This document shows positions 26,557-35,397 of a stretch of 64,000 bases of DNA, piece by piece. The stretch spans positions 4,734,001 to 4,798,000 of the forward strand of contig KB899087.1 in the NCBI GenBank assembly GCA_000378025.1, in the 5' to 3' direction. The first letter of the stretch is position 1; every line of letters starts with the position of its first letter. This DNA is from Xanthobacteraceae bacterium 501b (GTDB taxonomy: Bacteria; Pseudomonadota; Alphaproteobacteria; Rhizobiales; Xanthobacteraceae). Under the pieces are notes generated by a model. It saw only the letters and a list, made by a program, of their open reading frames with translations. It was not told where the DNA came from and ran no database searches. The translations under genes were made by a program, and so were the position numbers.

Positions 26557-28158
26557 TCAGCCGCCGGAAGCCGCCGCCTCCAGCGGGGCGATCTGCAGCG
26601 ACTGGAACTGGATTTCGCCCGAGGCGAACTGTTCGGAGGTGGAGCGCGAATCGTGGATCAGCCGCAACCGCTGGGCGTCGCAGCGGCCATTATTGGGAAT
26701 GGTGATGTCGAAGGTGAAGGGGCGCCAGGTGCGCGGCGCGCCGAGCAGCTGGGTCGACTGGCCGGCCACCGGCCCGCCGGGATAACACAGAACCTGCCAG
26801 ACCATGCCGCGCTTGGACGACATCAGCCCCTTCTGCTCGCCGGAGAAGCGGTAGCTGCCGGGGCGCAGGAAGGTGACCTGCTCCAGGGCGCCCAGCTTCA
26901 CCCGGCCGACGCCGAAGCGGATGCGCAGCACCCGGCCGGCACTGTCGTCACTGCGCCGCTGCAGGTCGATGAAGGCATTCACCGAGCGCGGCAGGTTCCA
27001 GTTGAAGGGAAGGCTGCTCGGGTCCTGGGCGAAATCGAGATTGTTGGCCGGCTTGACCTTCAGCACCTCGTCCGTCGGTAGCATCTGCAGCCAGATATTG
27101 TAGGCGCCGCCGGCCCGCTTCTCCGCCGCCATGCGCGCCCGCAGCAGCGGAACCAGCTCCGCTTCGCTCGGCGGGCTGCCGGCGTCCTTGAGCTGCTGGA
27201 ACAAGGCAAGCGGCGCGTCGGACGCGGCGAGCTTGTTGCCCACGCTCCGCATGAACAGCGTGCGCCAGCTCGGGTTCTGGACGAGCGCCGCCACCAGCGC
27301 GTCGCGGCCCTCCGGTGTCAGCGCCAGCGAGTTGAGATAGCTGAGCGTGTACTCGTTCAGCGCCGGACGGGTGCGCAGCAGCACGTCCGCCAACCGCACC
27401 ACGCCTGAATAATCGCGCTGCTCATAATCCTGGTGCATCAGCCAGAAGGCTGCGACGGTTTCGCGGCGCGAGCGTGCCACCGCTTCCTGCATGGCCTGGT
27501 TGCTGCTGGCGAGGTCGTCCGACGTCTCGCCGGTCAGCCGCCAGGCGGAGGCGTCCAGCGGGGCGCCGGCGAGGATGCGCGCGGCGAGATCGCGGAGAGT
27601 GGCGCGTATGGCCGGCAGGTCTTCCGGCGCCGGGGGCGGGGAAGTGTCGGCGGCGTCAGGCGCCTCCGGCTCGGCGGCTTCGGGCGGCGGCGTGAGAGAG
27701 GCGGCGTGCGCGCGCTCCTGCTGTGCGAGAGCGTCGGCATCGTCGGCGGGCACGGGCGGCAGGCCGGCATCTTCCGCCTGTTCGCCACCGGCGGCGGTGG
27801 CGGCGGCTGCCGCCGCGTCGGCCGCGGCTTGCTCCGCCCGGGCCGCGGCCTGTTCTTGCTCCTGCGCCGTGGCGGTGGCGAGCCGGGCCCGTTCCTGGCC
27901 CGCCAGCGTCAGCAGGGCGCGGGGATGTTCGGGATGCAGCGCCAGGGCCAGCGCGGGATGGCGCTCAGCCAGCGCCATGGGCAGCGATGTGGTCGCGATC
28001 AGGGCGGCGAGAAGCAGCGCGCCCGCGCCGATCCCGGCGCAACGCCAGGGATGGACGGTGACGGCGAGGCGCAGCGTGCGCAGCCAGACCCGTCGCGGCC
28101 GTGGCGCGCGCGGCGCGCGGCGGCGCTTGGGTTGCGGTGGGCGGGAGGCCTCGCTCAT
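26557..28158 (-). CDS. Membrane-anchored protein of unknown function at the end of the wzc operon
   Basis: A 533-residue protein I cannot assign. A basic cytoplasmic N-terminus (KRRRAPRAPRPRRVW) precedes one transmembrane helix (AGIGAGALLLAALIATTSL, about residues 45-65). Then come a long Ala/Glu/Pro-rich low-complexity stretch (about 90-180), a helical region with tetratricopeptide-like character (about 185-350) and a C-terminal part rich in strands (about 380-520) including WRPFTFDITIPNNGRCDAQRLRL, reminiscent of a carbohydrate-binding jelly roll. The ATG overlaps the J-domain gene stop (ATGA), so it is translated with wzc. A periplasmic role in polysaccharide assembly is inferred from context only. 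Confidence 0.8.
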   Translation of the reverse strand: MSEASRPPQPKRRRAPRAPRPRRVWLRTLRLAVTVHPWRCAGIGAGALLLAALIATTSLPMALAERHPALALALHPEHPRALLTLAGQERARLATATAQEQEQAAARAEQAAADAAAAAATAAGGEQAEDAGLPPVPADDADALAQQERAHAASLTPPPEAAEPEAPDAADTSPPPAPEDLPAIRATLRDLAARILAGAPLDASAWRLTGETSDDLASSNQAMQEAVARSRRETVAAFWLMHQDYEQRDYSGVVRLADVLLRTRPALNEYTLSYLNSLALTPEGRDALVAALVQNPSWRTLFMRSVGNKLAASDAPLALFQQLKDAGSPPSEAELVPLLRARMAAEKRAGGAYNIWLQMLPTDEVLKVKPANNLDFAQDPSSLPFNWNLPRSVNAFIDLQRRSDDSAGRVLRIRFGVGRVKLGALEQVTFLRPGSYRFSGEQKGLMSSKRGMVWQVLCYPGGPVAGQSTQLLGAPRTWRPFTFDITIPNNGRCDAQRLRLIHDSRSTSEQFASGEIQFQSLQIAPLEAAASGG

Positions 28159-28961
28159 CGCCGCCTCCAGAGGAAGCCCCACAGGCGCACCCAGAAGGAG
28201 GCGCCCTCGATCCGGTTCACGCTGAGCGGCACGGGCCGTCGCCGGGCTACGCCGCCGGGGCTTTCGGGCCGGCGGATCTTGGCGGCCCCGGCCGACGCTG
28301 AGGGATACCGGGCCGCTGTCGCTGGCCGGCCGGTCCCGTCCTTGCCGGCGCTGCCGATCCCGGCGCCCGCTTTTGCGGAGCCGCCGCTGCGTTTGCCGGA
28401 CCCGCCCTTGCCGGCGCCTGAATGAGCTGTGCCGCTGCGGGTGCCGCCGCGCGGGTCGGATGACGCCCGCGTCTCGCGGCGCCCGGGGCCTGGGGTTGCG
28501 CGGGACGAGGCCGGGGGATGGCGCAGGTCATAGGCGCTGCGGCGCTCCCCGGTCTTCAGGTCTTCCCAGGCGCGGGCGATGCGCGTGGTGAACACTTCGC
28601 GGTCCAGCGGGCCGCTGCGCAGCGATTGCAGATCGGGATGCAGCCAGCGCATCAGCAGCGCCATATTGTGGCGCAGTTCCTCATGCGTCGCGCCGCGGCC
28701 CGCGCCCAGCACGCGATAGCTGTCGGCGTCGTGGAAGAGCAGGGCCTGTTCGATGAAGAAGCCGGCCGCCTGCTGCAGCACGCCGCGCGCGATGCCGCTG
28801 CGCCGCTCGGCTGCCGTCAGCGCCTCCTCGTCGCCGACCGCGACTGCGAGCACGCGGTCCATGCCGTGTGGCAGCGGGAGTTCGGGCATACCGCGCGCCG
28901 CGACGGGGTCCTTGAACAAAGCGAGCGCGGCGTCGAGCGCGTCGGGCTCCGGCATGGTCAC
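28155..28961 (-). CDS. J-domain (DnaJ-like) protein coupled to wzc
   Basis: A 268-residue protein with a J domain at residues ~81-146: SYRVLGAGRGATHEELRHNM, the invariant HPD at 108-110, then FTTRIARAWEDL and RRSAYDLR. The HPD tripeptide is needed to stimulate Hsp70 ATPase. The N-terminal 80 residues form a separate helical segment; the C-terminal 120 residues are a Gly/Ser/Ala/Lys-rich disordered tail ending in a short Trp-rich basic peptide (FWVRLWGFLWRRR). The GTG start overlaps the wzc stop (GTGA) and the stop overlaps the next ATG, so it is locked between wzc and a membrane protein. It may recruit DnaK to the export machine; that is inference. Confidence 0.8.
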   Translation of the reverse strand: MTMPEPDALDAALALFKDPVAARGMPELPLPHGMDRVLAVAVGDEEALTAAERRSGIARGVLQQAAGFFIEQALLFHDADSYRVLGAGRGATHEELRHNMALLMRWLHPDLQSLRSGPLDREVFTTRIARAWEDLKTGERRSAYDLRHPPASSRATPGPGRRETRASSDPRGGTRSGTAHSGAGKGGSGKRSGGSAKAGAGIGSAGKDGTGRPATAARYPSASAGAAKIRRPESPGGVARRRPVPLSVNRIEGASFWVRLWGFLWRRR

Positions 28962-31345
28962 GCCGCTTCGGAGTGGTCGGTCTTGGTGTCGCGGCGGCCG
29001 AATTTGGGCAGCAGGGCCTTCACCCCGCTGAGGCCACCACTCAGTCCGCCACCGCTGCCGCCGGTGCTGCCGGTATCGGTCCCCTGGCCATATTCATAGC
29101 CATAGCCGTAGCCATATCCATAGCCGTAGCCGTAATGGGCGCTGCGGGTGTCGAATTTGGTGAGCACCACGCCGATGGTGACGGCGCGGGCGATCTGCAG
29201 CCGGCGCAGCGCGTTGCGCGCAATGGCGCGGCGCCCGTCGCCCGAGCCGGTGACGAAGATGGTGGCCTGGGCGGCAGCGCCGAGCAGCTGGGCATCGGCA
29301 ATGCTGAGCATGGGGGGGCTGTCGAAGATGAGGAGATCATAGATCTCCAGCCCGACCGAGATCAGCGAGAACACATGCGTGCCGCCCAGAATTTCGGCGG
29401 CGTTGGGCGGCAGCGGGCCAGAGGCGAGGAAGTCGAGCGTGGCGAGGTCGGTCGCCTGCACCACGTCGTGCAGCGTCGACATGCCGGTAAGGCAATTGGA
29501 CAGGCCGACGGCATTGTCATAGCCGAGCTTGGAGTGCACCGAGGGGCGGCGCAGATCGGCGTCGATCAGCAGCACCCGCTTGCCGGTGATGGCGTAATGG
29601 CGCGCCAGGGCAATGGCGGTGCTCGACTTGCCCTCTGAGGCGCCGGCGCTGGTGACGACCAGGGTGCGCGGCAGGCCGGTCTCGGTAGAAAATTGCAGCG
29701 ATGTGGCCAGTGATCTGTAGGCTTCGGCCACCGCCGATCGTGGATCGCTGAGTTCGGCGACGATCCCCTGCGGAAACTCGGCCCGGGGCACGATGCCGAG
29801 AATGGGCAGGCCTGTGGCCTTTTCGGCGTCCTCCGGAGTGCGGATGCGGTCGTCGAGCAGCTCGATTAGGCTCGCCGCTCCGAAGCCGCAGACCAAGCCG
29901 ATCATCAGCCCGCCGGCGAGCAGCAGCATGGTGCGCGGGTGCGAAGGCCCGCGTGGGGGAAGCGCCCGGTCGACGATGAAGACATTGTTGGTGCCAACGC
30001 CGCTGGCGACATCGACCTCTTTGAAGCGCTGCAGCAGGTCATTGTAGAGGTTGCGGTTGGATTCAACCTCGCGCTGCAGGATGCCGTACTGGATGCTCTT
30101 GCGCTGCAGTACCAGCACCTCGCCGCGCAGTTCCTCGATCCGCTGGCGCATCTGCGCTTCCTGGTTCGCCGAGGACTCGAAGGCCGCCCGCAGCGAGTTG
30201 CGGATGGTCGAGACTTCGGTCGCGAGCTGGCGATCGATCTCGGCGATCTTGTTGGCGATCTCCACCATGGCGGGATAGCCGGGCTTGAATGTCTCCAGCC
30301 CCTCCTCATAGTCGCGCCGCAACTCGTTGCGCTGGGTGCGCAGCCCGTCGATCACGTTGTTGGTCAGCAGCTGCGGGAGGTTGATTGCGGTGGAAGCCTC
30401 CACCTGCCGCCAGCTTTCCTCGTCACGGATGCGGGTAGAGATAAGCTGGCCGAGTGCGGTGTTGGCGGCGGCGAGATTGCTCTCGGCGATGGAGACCTTG
30501 TCGTGGGTCTGGACCATGTTCTCGCGTTCGGCGAAGGCGAGCATCCCGCGCTCAGACTCTTCCAGCCGCAGCTTCAGCTGCTTGATCTGGTCCTCAAGGA
30601 ACACTTTGGCGTAGGAGCTTGCCTCGAAGCGCTTGTCGAGATTGGAGGCGATATAGGCATCGGCATAGGCATTGGCGATCGACGCAGCGCGGGCGGGCGA
30701 GGTGTCGGTGTAGGTGATGTCCACGAGGCGTGAGGAAGCAACAGGCCGAATAGTGACGTCATCCTTGACCCGGCTGACGCTTACGCGATGATTGCGCTCC
30801 TGCGCCGCCGCGGGATCGTTTTCTTCGCTCGGACCCGAGAAGAGCCCGAACAGGCTGCCGATAAATCCCGGAGAGGTCGTGGTAAATTCGGCGTTCTGAT
30901 CCAGGCCCAGTGCCGCCACCACGCGCTCGGACATGGCGCGGCTCTTCAGAAGTTCGTACTGGGTCTTCTGGAATTCGGCGCCGCCGCGCTCGGCTGGTGC
31001 GAGAACGCCGTCATCGACGACCTTGCTGGCCTCATTGTCGATCTGGATGCGGACATTGGCGGTGTAGAGCGGTGTCGCCAGGAAGGAGTAGACAAGAGCG
31101 AGGACGGCGAAGGCGCCGGCGGTGCTGAGGATCAGCGTCCGCCATTTCAGCACGATGCCGATGATGTAGTGGATCGCGGCGGCGAGTTCGGATTCGTGTT
31201 GCGTGTCGGGTGCGGCATAGGCGGCGGCGCCATAGCCGTAGCCATAGCTGTCACGCCCGGCCGGAAGGTTCCGGCTCTCCTGCACAACCGGGAGATTGCG
31301 TTCGTTCCCGCCCGGCCGCCCGCTCTCTGCCCCCTCGTTCATCAT
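28958..31345 (-). CDS. wzc: Polysaccharide co-polymerase / tyrosine autokinase (Wzc/ExoP type)
   Basis: Inner-membrane protein of 795 residues controlling chain length and export. A Wzz domain with two transmembrane helices (WRTLILSTAGAFAVLALVYSFL near 75 and TMLLLAGGLMIGLVCGFG near 475) encloses a long periplasmic coiled-coil region. The cytoplasmic BY-kinase domain has Walker A GASEGKSSTA (near 565), Walker A' VLLIDADLRRPS and Walker B LLIFDSPP. The C-terminal tail carries an alternating Tyr-Gly tract of about eight Tyr, the autophosphorylation cluster, and a short YGYGYG also occurs near residue 35. A tandem ATG starts the gene. It follows wza by 48 bp and is coupled to the J-domain gene. 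Confidence 0.95.
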   Translation of the reverse strand: MMNEGAESGRPGGNERNLPVVQESRNLPAGRDSYGYGYGAAAYAAPDTQHESELAAAIHYIIGIVLKWRTLILSTAGAFAVLALVYSFLATPLYTANVRIQIDNEASKVVDDGVLAPAERGGAEFQKTQYELLKSRAMSERVVAALGLDQNAEFTTTSPGFIGSLFGLFSGPSEENDPAAAQERNHRVSVSRVKDDVTIRPVASSRLVDITYTDTSPARAASIANAYADAYIASNLDKRFEASSYAKVFLEDQIKQLKLRLEESERGMLAFAERENMVQTHDKVSIAESNLAAANTALGQLISTRIRDEESWRQVEASTAINLPQLLTNNVIDGLRTQRNELRRDYEEGLETFKPGYPAMVEIANKIAEIDRQLATEVSTIRNSLRAAFESSANQEAQMRQRIEELRGEVLVLQRKSIQYGILQREVESNRNLYNDLLQRFKEVDVASGVGTNNVFIVDRALPPRGPSHPRTMLLLAGGLMIGLVCGFGAASLIELLDDRIRTPEDAEKATGLPILGIVPRAEFPQGIVAELSDPRSAVAEAYRSLATSLQFSTETGLPRTLVVTSAGASEGKSSTAIALARHYAITGKRVLLIDADLRRPSVHSKLGYDNAVGLSNCLTGMSTLHDVVQATDLATLDFLASGPLPPNAAEILGGTHVFSLISVGLEIYDLLIFDSPPMLSIADAQLLGAAAQATIFVTGSGDGRRAIARNALRRLQIARAVTIGVVLTKFDTRSAHYGYGYGYGYGYGYEYGQGTDTGSTGGSGGGLSGGLSGVKALLPKFGRRDTKTDHSEAA
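29088..29137 (-). repeat. Hexanucleotide tract encoding the Wzc tyrosine cluster
   Basis: About seven near-identical 6-bp units (CCATAG, CCGTAG and variants on the plus strand) encode the Tyr-Gly repeat of the Wzc tail. Because the unit is six bases, slippage would change the number of tyrosines without breaking the frame. A shorter related run lies at about 31228-31250 in the 5' part of the gene. Confidence 0.8.
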
Positions 31346-31393
31346 CCGCTTCTGCTTCCTGTATGGCGCGCGCCGCTGCTCGCTCTGGTTGGG

Positions 31394-32278
31394 CTACAAT
31401 AGCAAGAAGGCGTTGAAAAGCGGCACCGACTGCATAATGTACTTCATCCCGATCTTCAGGTCCGAGGAGGGCACCGTCACGATGTCGCCCGCCTGAAGGT
31501 CCGGATCACTCGCCTTTTGCGAGCGTAGGTCGGCGACGCTGAACTTGGCCACGGCGGTCTTGCCCTCGATGCGGCGGAATACCAGGATCGTGCCGTCCGC
31601 CACCTCCTGCATGCCGCCGGCCATCGCCACCGACTGCAGCAGCGACATCGGCCCCTGCATCGGGAACACGCCCGGCTTGTTGACCGCGCCGTCCACTGTG
31701 ATGCGGTGGCTGTTATATTCCTTCACCAGCACCGTCACCTGCGGGTTGCGCAGGTAGTTGCCGCCCAGCTTGGCGGCGAGGTCTCTCTCGATCTCGCTGA
31801 CGGTGCGACCGGAGGCCTGCACATCGCCCACCAGCGGGTAGGTGAAATTGCCGCTCTCGGAAACCTGCACGACCTTGGTCAGGTCCTCGACCTTGAACAC
31901 CGTGATATCGAGCACGTCGAGCGGCCCGACGCGGTAGCCTTCCGCGCCCGGCGTGCTCACGGCAGTCGCGGCGGAAACGGCGGCCACCTCGCTTGCGGGG
32001 AGGGGCTCGGACACGGTGCTGACCGGGATCGAGGACCCGCCCGCAGCCGCCCGCGCGCCGACGGTGCCTCCGCCGGACGACGAGCTCGGGTCCGAGCGGG
32101 TGGCAGACGCGCGCGCCGTGGACGGCGCGGCGGCGGCGCCACTGGTAAATCTGGCGGTGGAGGCGGCCGGCGGAACACCCGCCTCGGCGCCCGGCGAGGG
32201 ATTATCGCCCGAAGAGGCGACGCAGCCGGCCAAGCAGATCGCCAGCCCCGCCGCCAGCGCTGCCATGCGCGCGGACAT
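31394..32278 (-). CDS. wza: Outer-membrane polysaccharide export lipoprotein Wza
   Basis: Export channel protein of about 294 residues. The start at 32278 gives MSARMAALAAGLAICLAGC, an ideal lipoprotein signal with lipobox LAGC; ATG 32305 would add nine residues. A Ser/Ala-rich linker (about 20-105) precedes the Poly_export domain (YRVGPLDVLDITVFKVEDLTKVVQVSESGNFTYPLVGDVQ) and SLBB-like domains (VTVLVKEYNSHRITVDGAVNKPGVFPM). The ~300-residue size is closer to alphaproteobacterial Wza/ExoF-like proteins than to the 379-residue E. coli Wza. It overlaps the 3' end of the cpsB-like gene by 77 bases and precedes wzc. Confidence 0.92.
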   Translation of the reverse strand: MSARMAALAAGLAICLAGCVASSGDNPSPGAEAGVPPAASTARFTSGAAAAPSTARASATRSDPSSSSGGGTVGARAAAGGSSIPVSTVSEPLPASEVAAVSAATAVSTPGAEGYRVGPLDVLDITVFKVEDLTKVVQVSESGNFTYPLVGDVQASGRTVSEIERDLAAKLGGNYLRNPQVTVLVKEYNSHRITVDGAVNKPGVFPMQGPMSLLQSVAMAGGMQEVADGTILVFRRIEGKTAVAKFSVADLRSQKASDPDLQAGDIVTVPSSDLKIGMKYIMQSVPLFNAFLLL

Positions 32279-33053
32279 CCCTGCGGTCTTCCTGCCCCAC
32301 CTCATCAAGCTTCACTACCCCTATGGGCGCCGAGTCCGACGGCGCCCTGTTCAAGACAATATCCCTCGGACGGCCCAGCGTCATCTGCGCCGCTTCCGCC
32401 GCCCCCACCAGTCGCTCGGCCCCGAGACGGCCCTCCGCGAGGTCTGGAGGGCGCTTGACCGTATCATGGGCGTCGCTGGCAAGGATATGCACCCTTCCTT
32501 CGCCAATCATCCGCTCTGCCCAGTATTTCGGCCGGCGGCCAAAGCGGCCGTTCAGAGAGCCGGAGGTAATCTGCATCCAGACGCCGCGTGCCGCCATGCG
32601 CTCGATAAGATCGTACTTCTCTTCTATCCACTTGAACCGCTCTGGGTGCGTCAGTATTGGCACATAATTCGCCAAAAGAATGGTAAACACCAACTCGTCG
32701 AGGCGCGCCGGCGCGACGTTGTGCGGCGGTTCCACCAGAACATAGCGTGTATCGCCGAGGGTCAGCAGCCTTCCCTTGCGCACTTCGTCGACGAAGTCCG
32801 GCACCACATGGTTGTCAGCGCCGGGAATGAGGATGAGCGGAATCCCTGCCTCGTCCAGAGCCTGCTGGAGGGCGTCGACCGCGTGGCGGATCGCCTCGCC
32901 CTCATTATGGTAGACGCCCGGCAGGATATGGGGCGTGCAGGCAACGATCTCGACACCCTGGGCGACATGCATCCGCGCCATTTCCAGCGCGACGGAAAGA
33001 TCGGCGGCGCCGTCATCGATGCCCGGCAGAATGTGGTTATGCAGGTCAATCAT
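32202..33053 (-). CDS. CpsB/CapC-type PHP-family tyrosine-protein phosphatase
   Basis: Metal-dependent phosphatase of 283 residues that probably dephosphorylates the Wzc tyrosine tail. PHP motifs are plain: MIDLHNHILPGIDDGA at the N-terminus, CTPHILPGVYHN, PGADNHV, LTHPERFKW and HILASDAHD near residue 195. Family members are about 250 residues; the extra ~30 C-terminal residues (AHGSAGGGAGDLLGRLRRLFGR) overlap the wza signal-peptide region. It is first in the leftward operon cpsB-wza-wzc-J protein-membrane protein, giving a kinase-phosphatase pair for control of export. Confidence 0.92.
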   Translation of the reverse strand: MIDLHNHILPGIDDGAADLSVALEMARMHVAQGVEIVACTPHILPGVYHNEGEAIRHAVDALQQALDEAGIPLILIPGADNHVVPDFVDEVRKGRLLTLGDTRYVLVEPPHNVAPARLDELVFTILLANYVPILTHPERFKWIEEKYDLIERMAARGVWMQITSGSLNGRFGRRPKYWAERMIGEGRVHILASDAHDTVKRPPDLAEGRLGAERLVGAAEAAQMTLGRPRDIVLNRAPSDSAPIGVVKLDEVGQEDRRDVRAHGSAGGGAGDLLGRLRRLFGR

Positions 33054-33438
33054 CGGCCGGACTTGAACCGCAGGCAGGACCCATCTTCCCGGCGGGCGCC
33101 GATTCTCCTGGTCGAGCCGGTCCTTGCCGACCTGGGCGCAGGTTGTTCATGCCGTTTCTTATAAGGTTCGCCTGCGTTTCCGGCAATGGCCGACAGTGTT
33201 TCATCATCATGGTAACTATGCGCCATCAAGAATAGGTCCCGGCCTCTCCTAGCGTGATGAATCATTAACCAAGATATCGGTGCGCACGAGACTAAACCGA
33301 TCAGTTTTGTTGCATTCCGGTCACGAACGAAGGGATAAGAGGGACTCGTCATATGGCTCTTTGATTTCCGAACGTGAAGCTAGTAACATTCTGTAAGGCT
33401 CATGCGCCAGTGGCGTGTGCGGGCAATCGAGGGGCGAG
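33054..33438. promoter_or_regulatory. Divergent intergenic region between cpsB and the secreted-protein gene
   Basis: A 385-bp gap without a convincing gene and with lower GC than its flanks. It must hold promoters for the leftward export operon and the rightward polymerisation/assembly genes. One good sigma-70-like promoter is listed at 33361-33389; I could not settle a leftward promoter. Confidence 0.6.
33361..33389 (+). promoter_or_regulatory. Predicted sigma-70-type promoter
   Basis: TTGATT (33361-33366), a 17-bp spacer and TAACAT (33384-33389), placing transcription start near 33397, about 40 bp upstream of the ATG at 33439. Spacing is optimal and both boxes have four of six consensus bases or better. 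Confidence 0.5.
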
Positions 33439-33855
33439 ATGAAGCGTTCAGTGGCGTATGCAGTCGTCGTCGGTTTTTCCTTTCTTGGCATGGCCGGGGC
33501 GGCGTTGGCTGATGCCTGCCAGACGACGGGGACGCTGACCGAGGCCGTTGGCACGGTGCTGGTGGATAGGGGGCAGGGCTTTGCCACTGCCAGCGTCGGT
33601 ACCTCGCTCAAGGGCGGCGACATGGTGTCCGTGCAGGGCACCGGCAGCGCCGTGGTCGATTTCGGTACCGATCGCACCGTCATGGTTCCTGGCTCCACCA
33701 CCACGACGCTGCAGGTTCCAGGCTGCGGTCTGGCCGTCGACAGCAATACCGGCCTCGTCATCGGCGCGGTCGCCGTTGGTGGTGGCGTCGCGGCGGCCGT
33801 CGCGCTCTCCGATAATGGAAGCGGCAATGGGTTCATCTTCCCGGTCAGCCCCTGA
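33439..33855 (+). CDS. Small secreted protein with FecR-like segment
   Basis: A 138-residue protein with a clear Sec signal (MKRSVAYAVVVGFSFLGMAG, cleavage near ALA-DAC). The mature part contains two Cys (DACQTTG and VPGCGL) and a strand-rich block GTVLVDRGQGFATASVGTSLKGGDMVSVQGTGSAVVDFG that resembles the FecR beta-sandwich found in polysaccharide-locus proteins. A hydrophobic segment near the C-terminus (GLVIGAVAVGGGVAAAVALS) may anchor it. ATG 33439 is chosen because it starts the signal peptide. It has its own promoter candidate and precedes the first polymerase/ligase gene. Function unknown. Confidence 0.75.
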   Translation: MKRSVAYAVVVGFSFLGMAGAALADACQTTGTLTEAVGTVLVDRGQGFATASVGTSLKGGDMVSVQGTGSAVVDFGTDRTVMVPGSTTTTLQVPGCGLAVDSNTGLVIGAVAVGGGVAAAVALSDNGSGNGFIFPVSP

Positions 33856-33864
33856 CAGAGGCGT

Positions 33865-35397
33865 TTGGCCCTGTTTTTGAAGTCACATGGCGATTGGGGC
33901 CCGGCGTATATCGCGTCGGTCCTTCTGCTGTTCGCCAATGTCGTGCTCGGCGGCGCCACGCGCACCGGCTATTTCGCCGATGTGTTGCTGCAGTTCTTCT
34001 CCCTGCCTTTTCTCGCCCTGGCGGCGTGGCTCTGGCTTGACCGGCTGACGGCGCCCCCGGCCCGACTGAGCTTCGGGCTGGCGTGTGGCGCCGGGATCGC
34101 GGTGGTCGGCCTTCTCATCGCGCTGGCCCAGTTCCTCCCCCTGTTCGGCGCTCCCGGCTGGGAGGGGCTCTCGGCCCGTATCGCGGCGGCGGGCGGGGCC
34201 GGGCTGGAAGGGGCGTGGACGGGGAGCTCCTCCGTCGATCCGGCGGCGAGCCTCGCCGCCCTGCCGGCCGTTCTTCCCCCGCTGGCGCTCTTTCTCCTCG
34301 TGGCGCTGCTCGACGAGGATCACCGCCTGCGCTTTGCCGGCTGGGCAGTTGGCTTCGGCATTCTGGCGCTCGGACTCGGCATCGCGCAGGTGATGCAGGG
34401 GCCGGCCAGCCCTCTGCGCTTCTTCGAGATCAGCAACCGGAGCGAATCGGTCGGCTTCTTCGCCAACCGCAATCATTTCGCCGCCCAGCTTTACGTCACC
34501 TTCCTGCTGGGGGTGGCGTGGTTCGCGGCGCGCGGTGAGCGCGTGCTCTCGCACCGCACGCCCACCACCCAGCGGGCGATCTGGTTCGCCCTGGCGTTTT
34601 CGCTGGCGCTGCTCCTGCTGGCGGGCATCGCGCTGGCCCGTTCGCGCGCGGGCATATTGCTGCTGCTGGTCGCAGTTGCCGGGGTGGTGGCGATGGCGCC
34701 GGCCCTGCTTGCGCTGCTGAGCGGGCGCGAAGCGCGTCCGCGTCGGGTGCGCGGCCTCGTCATCCTCATCGCGGCGGGCTTTGTCCTGCTGGTCGGGCAG
34801 CTCGGCGCCGGGCGTTTCCTGACCCGGTTCGACGCCGGCCTCGTCGACCAGCTGCGTGCGACCCTCAATGAGAAGACGCTGCAGGCCGCGACCGAGGCGC
34901 TGCCCTTCGGGACCGGGCTCGGCACCTTCACCGCCGTTTTCCCGCTCTATGAGGATGGGTCGACGCTTTCGCCGCAATATATCAACCGCGCCCATGACGA
35001 CTGGCTGGAGTTCTTCCTGGAGACGGGCCTTGCGGGCGCGCTGCTGCTGGCGCTTTTTCTGGTCTGGTTCGCGGAGCGGGCCTGGCGCCTCTGGTCCTCC
35101 GCCGTTGCGCCGGGCGAGGCGCGCCTGCGCCTGTTGCAGCAATGCGCCTCGCTGGCCATTCTGCTGCTGATGCTACATTCCGTTGTGGACTATCCGCTGC
35201 GCACGGCAACCATGCTCGCCTATTTCGCCGCCTGCTGCGCGCTGATGACGCCGCGCTCGGTGACTGGCGGGGCGAGGGTGGCCGAGGAGCGGGCGCCGCC
35301 ATCGGCGCGCGCCGGGGGCCGCCCGCCGGCGCCTCGCCAGGCGCCGCGGGGCAGCTCGCGCGTGCGGGCGCCGGAAGGGGGAGTACGGTGGTCATGA
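33865..35397 (+). CDS. O-antigen ligase / Wzy polymerase family protein
   Basis: Polytopic membrane protein of 510 residues with roughly ten to twelve helices and the Wzy_C block: [22 protein letters not shown] and, in the large periplasmic loop, [48 protein letters not shown], the WaaL/Wzy signature. The last 50 residues are an Arg/Pro-rich cytoplasmic tail. The only in-frame start is TTG 33865 or a near alternative. Its stop overlaps the ATG of the fused phosphoglycosyltransferase (ATGA). It either polymerises the repeat or attaches it; a second such protein is at 45921. Confidence 0.85.
   Translation: MALFLKSHGDWGPAYIASVLLLFANVVLGGATRTGYFADVLLQFFSLPFLALAAWLWLDRLTAPPARLSFGLACGAGIAVVGLLIALAQFLPLFGAPGWEGLSARIAAAGGAGLEGAWTGSSSVDPAASLAALPAVLPPLALFLLVALLDEDHRLRFAGWAVGFGILALGLGIAQVMQGPASPLRFFEISNRSESVGFFANRNHFAAQLYVTFLLGVAWFAARGERVLSHRTPTTQRAIWFALAFSLALLLLAGIALARSRAGILLLLVAVAGVVAMAPALLALLSGREARPRRVRGLVILIAAGFVLLVGQLGAGRFLTRFDAGLVDQLRATLNEKTLQAATEALPFGTGLGTFTAVFPLYEDGSTLSPQYINRAHDDWLEFFLETGLAGALLLALFLVWFAERAWRLWSSAVAPGEARLRLLQQCASLAILLLMLHSVVDYPLRTATMLAYFAACCALMTPRSVTGGARVAEERAPPSARAGGRPPAPRQAPRGSSRVRAPEGGVRWS

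Noticed and set aside
29088..29137. Short-unit repeat considered as CRISPR-like
   Set aside because: Units are only six bases with no spacers and encode the Tyr-Gly tail of Wzc.
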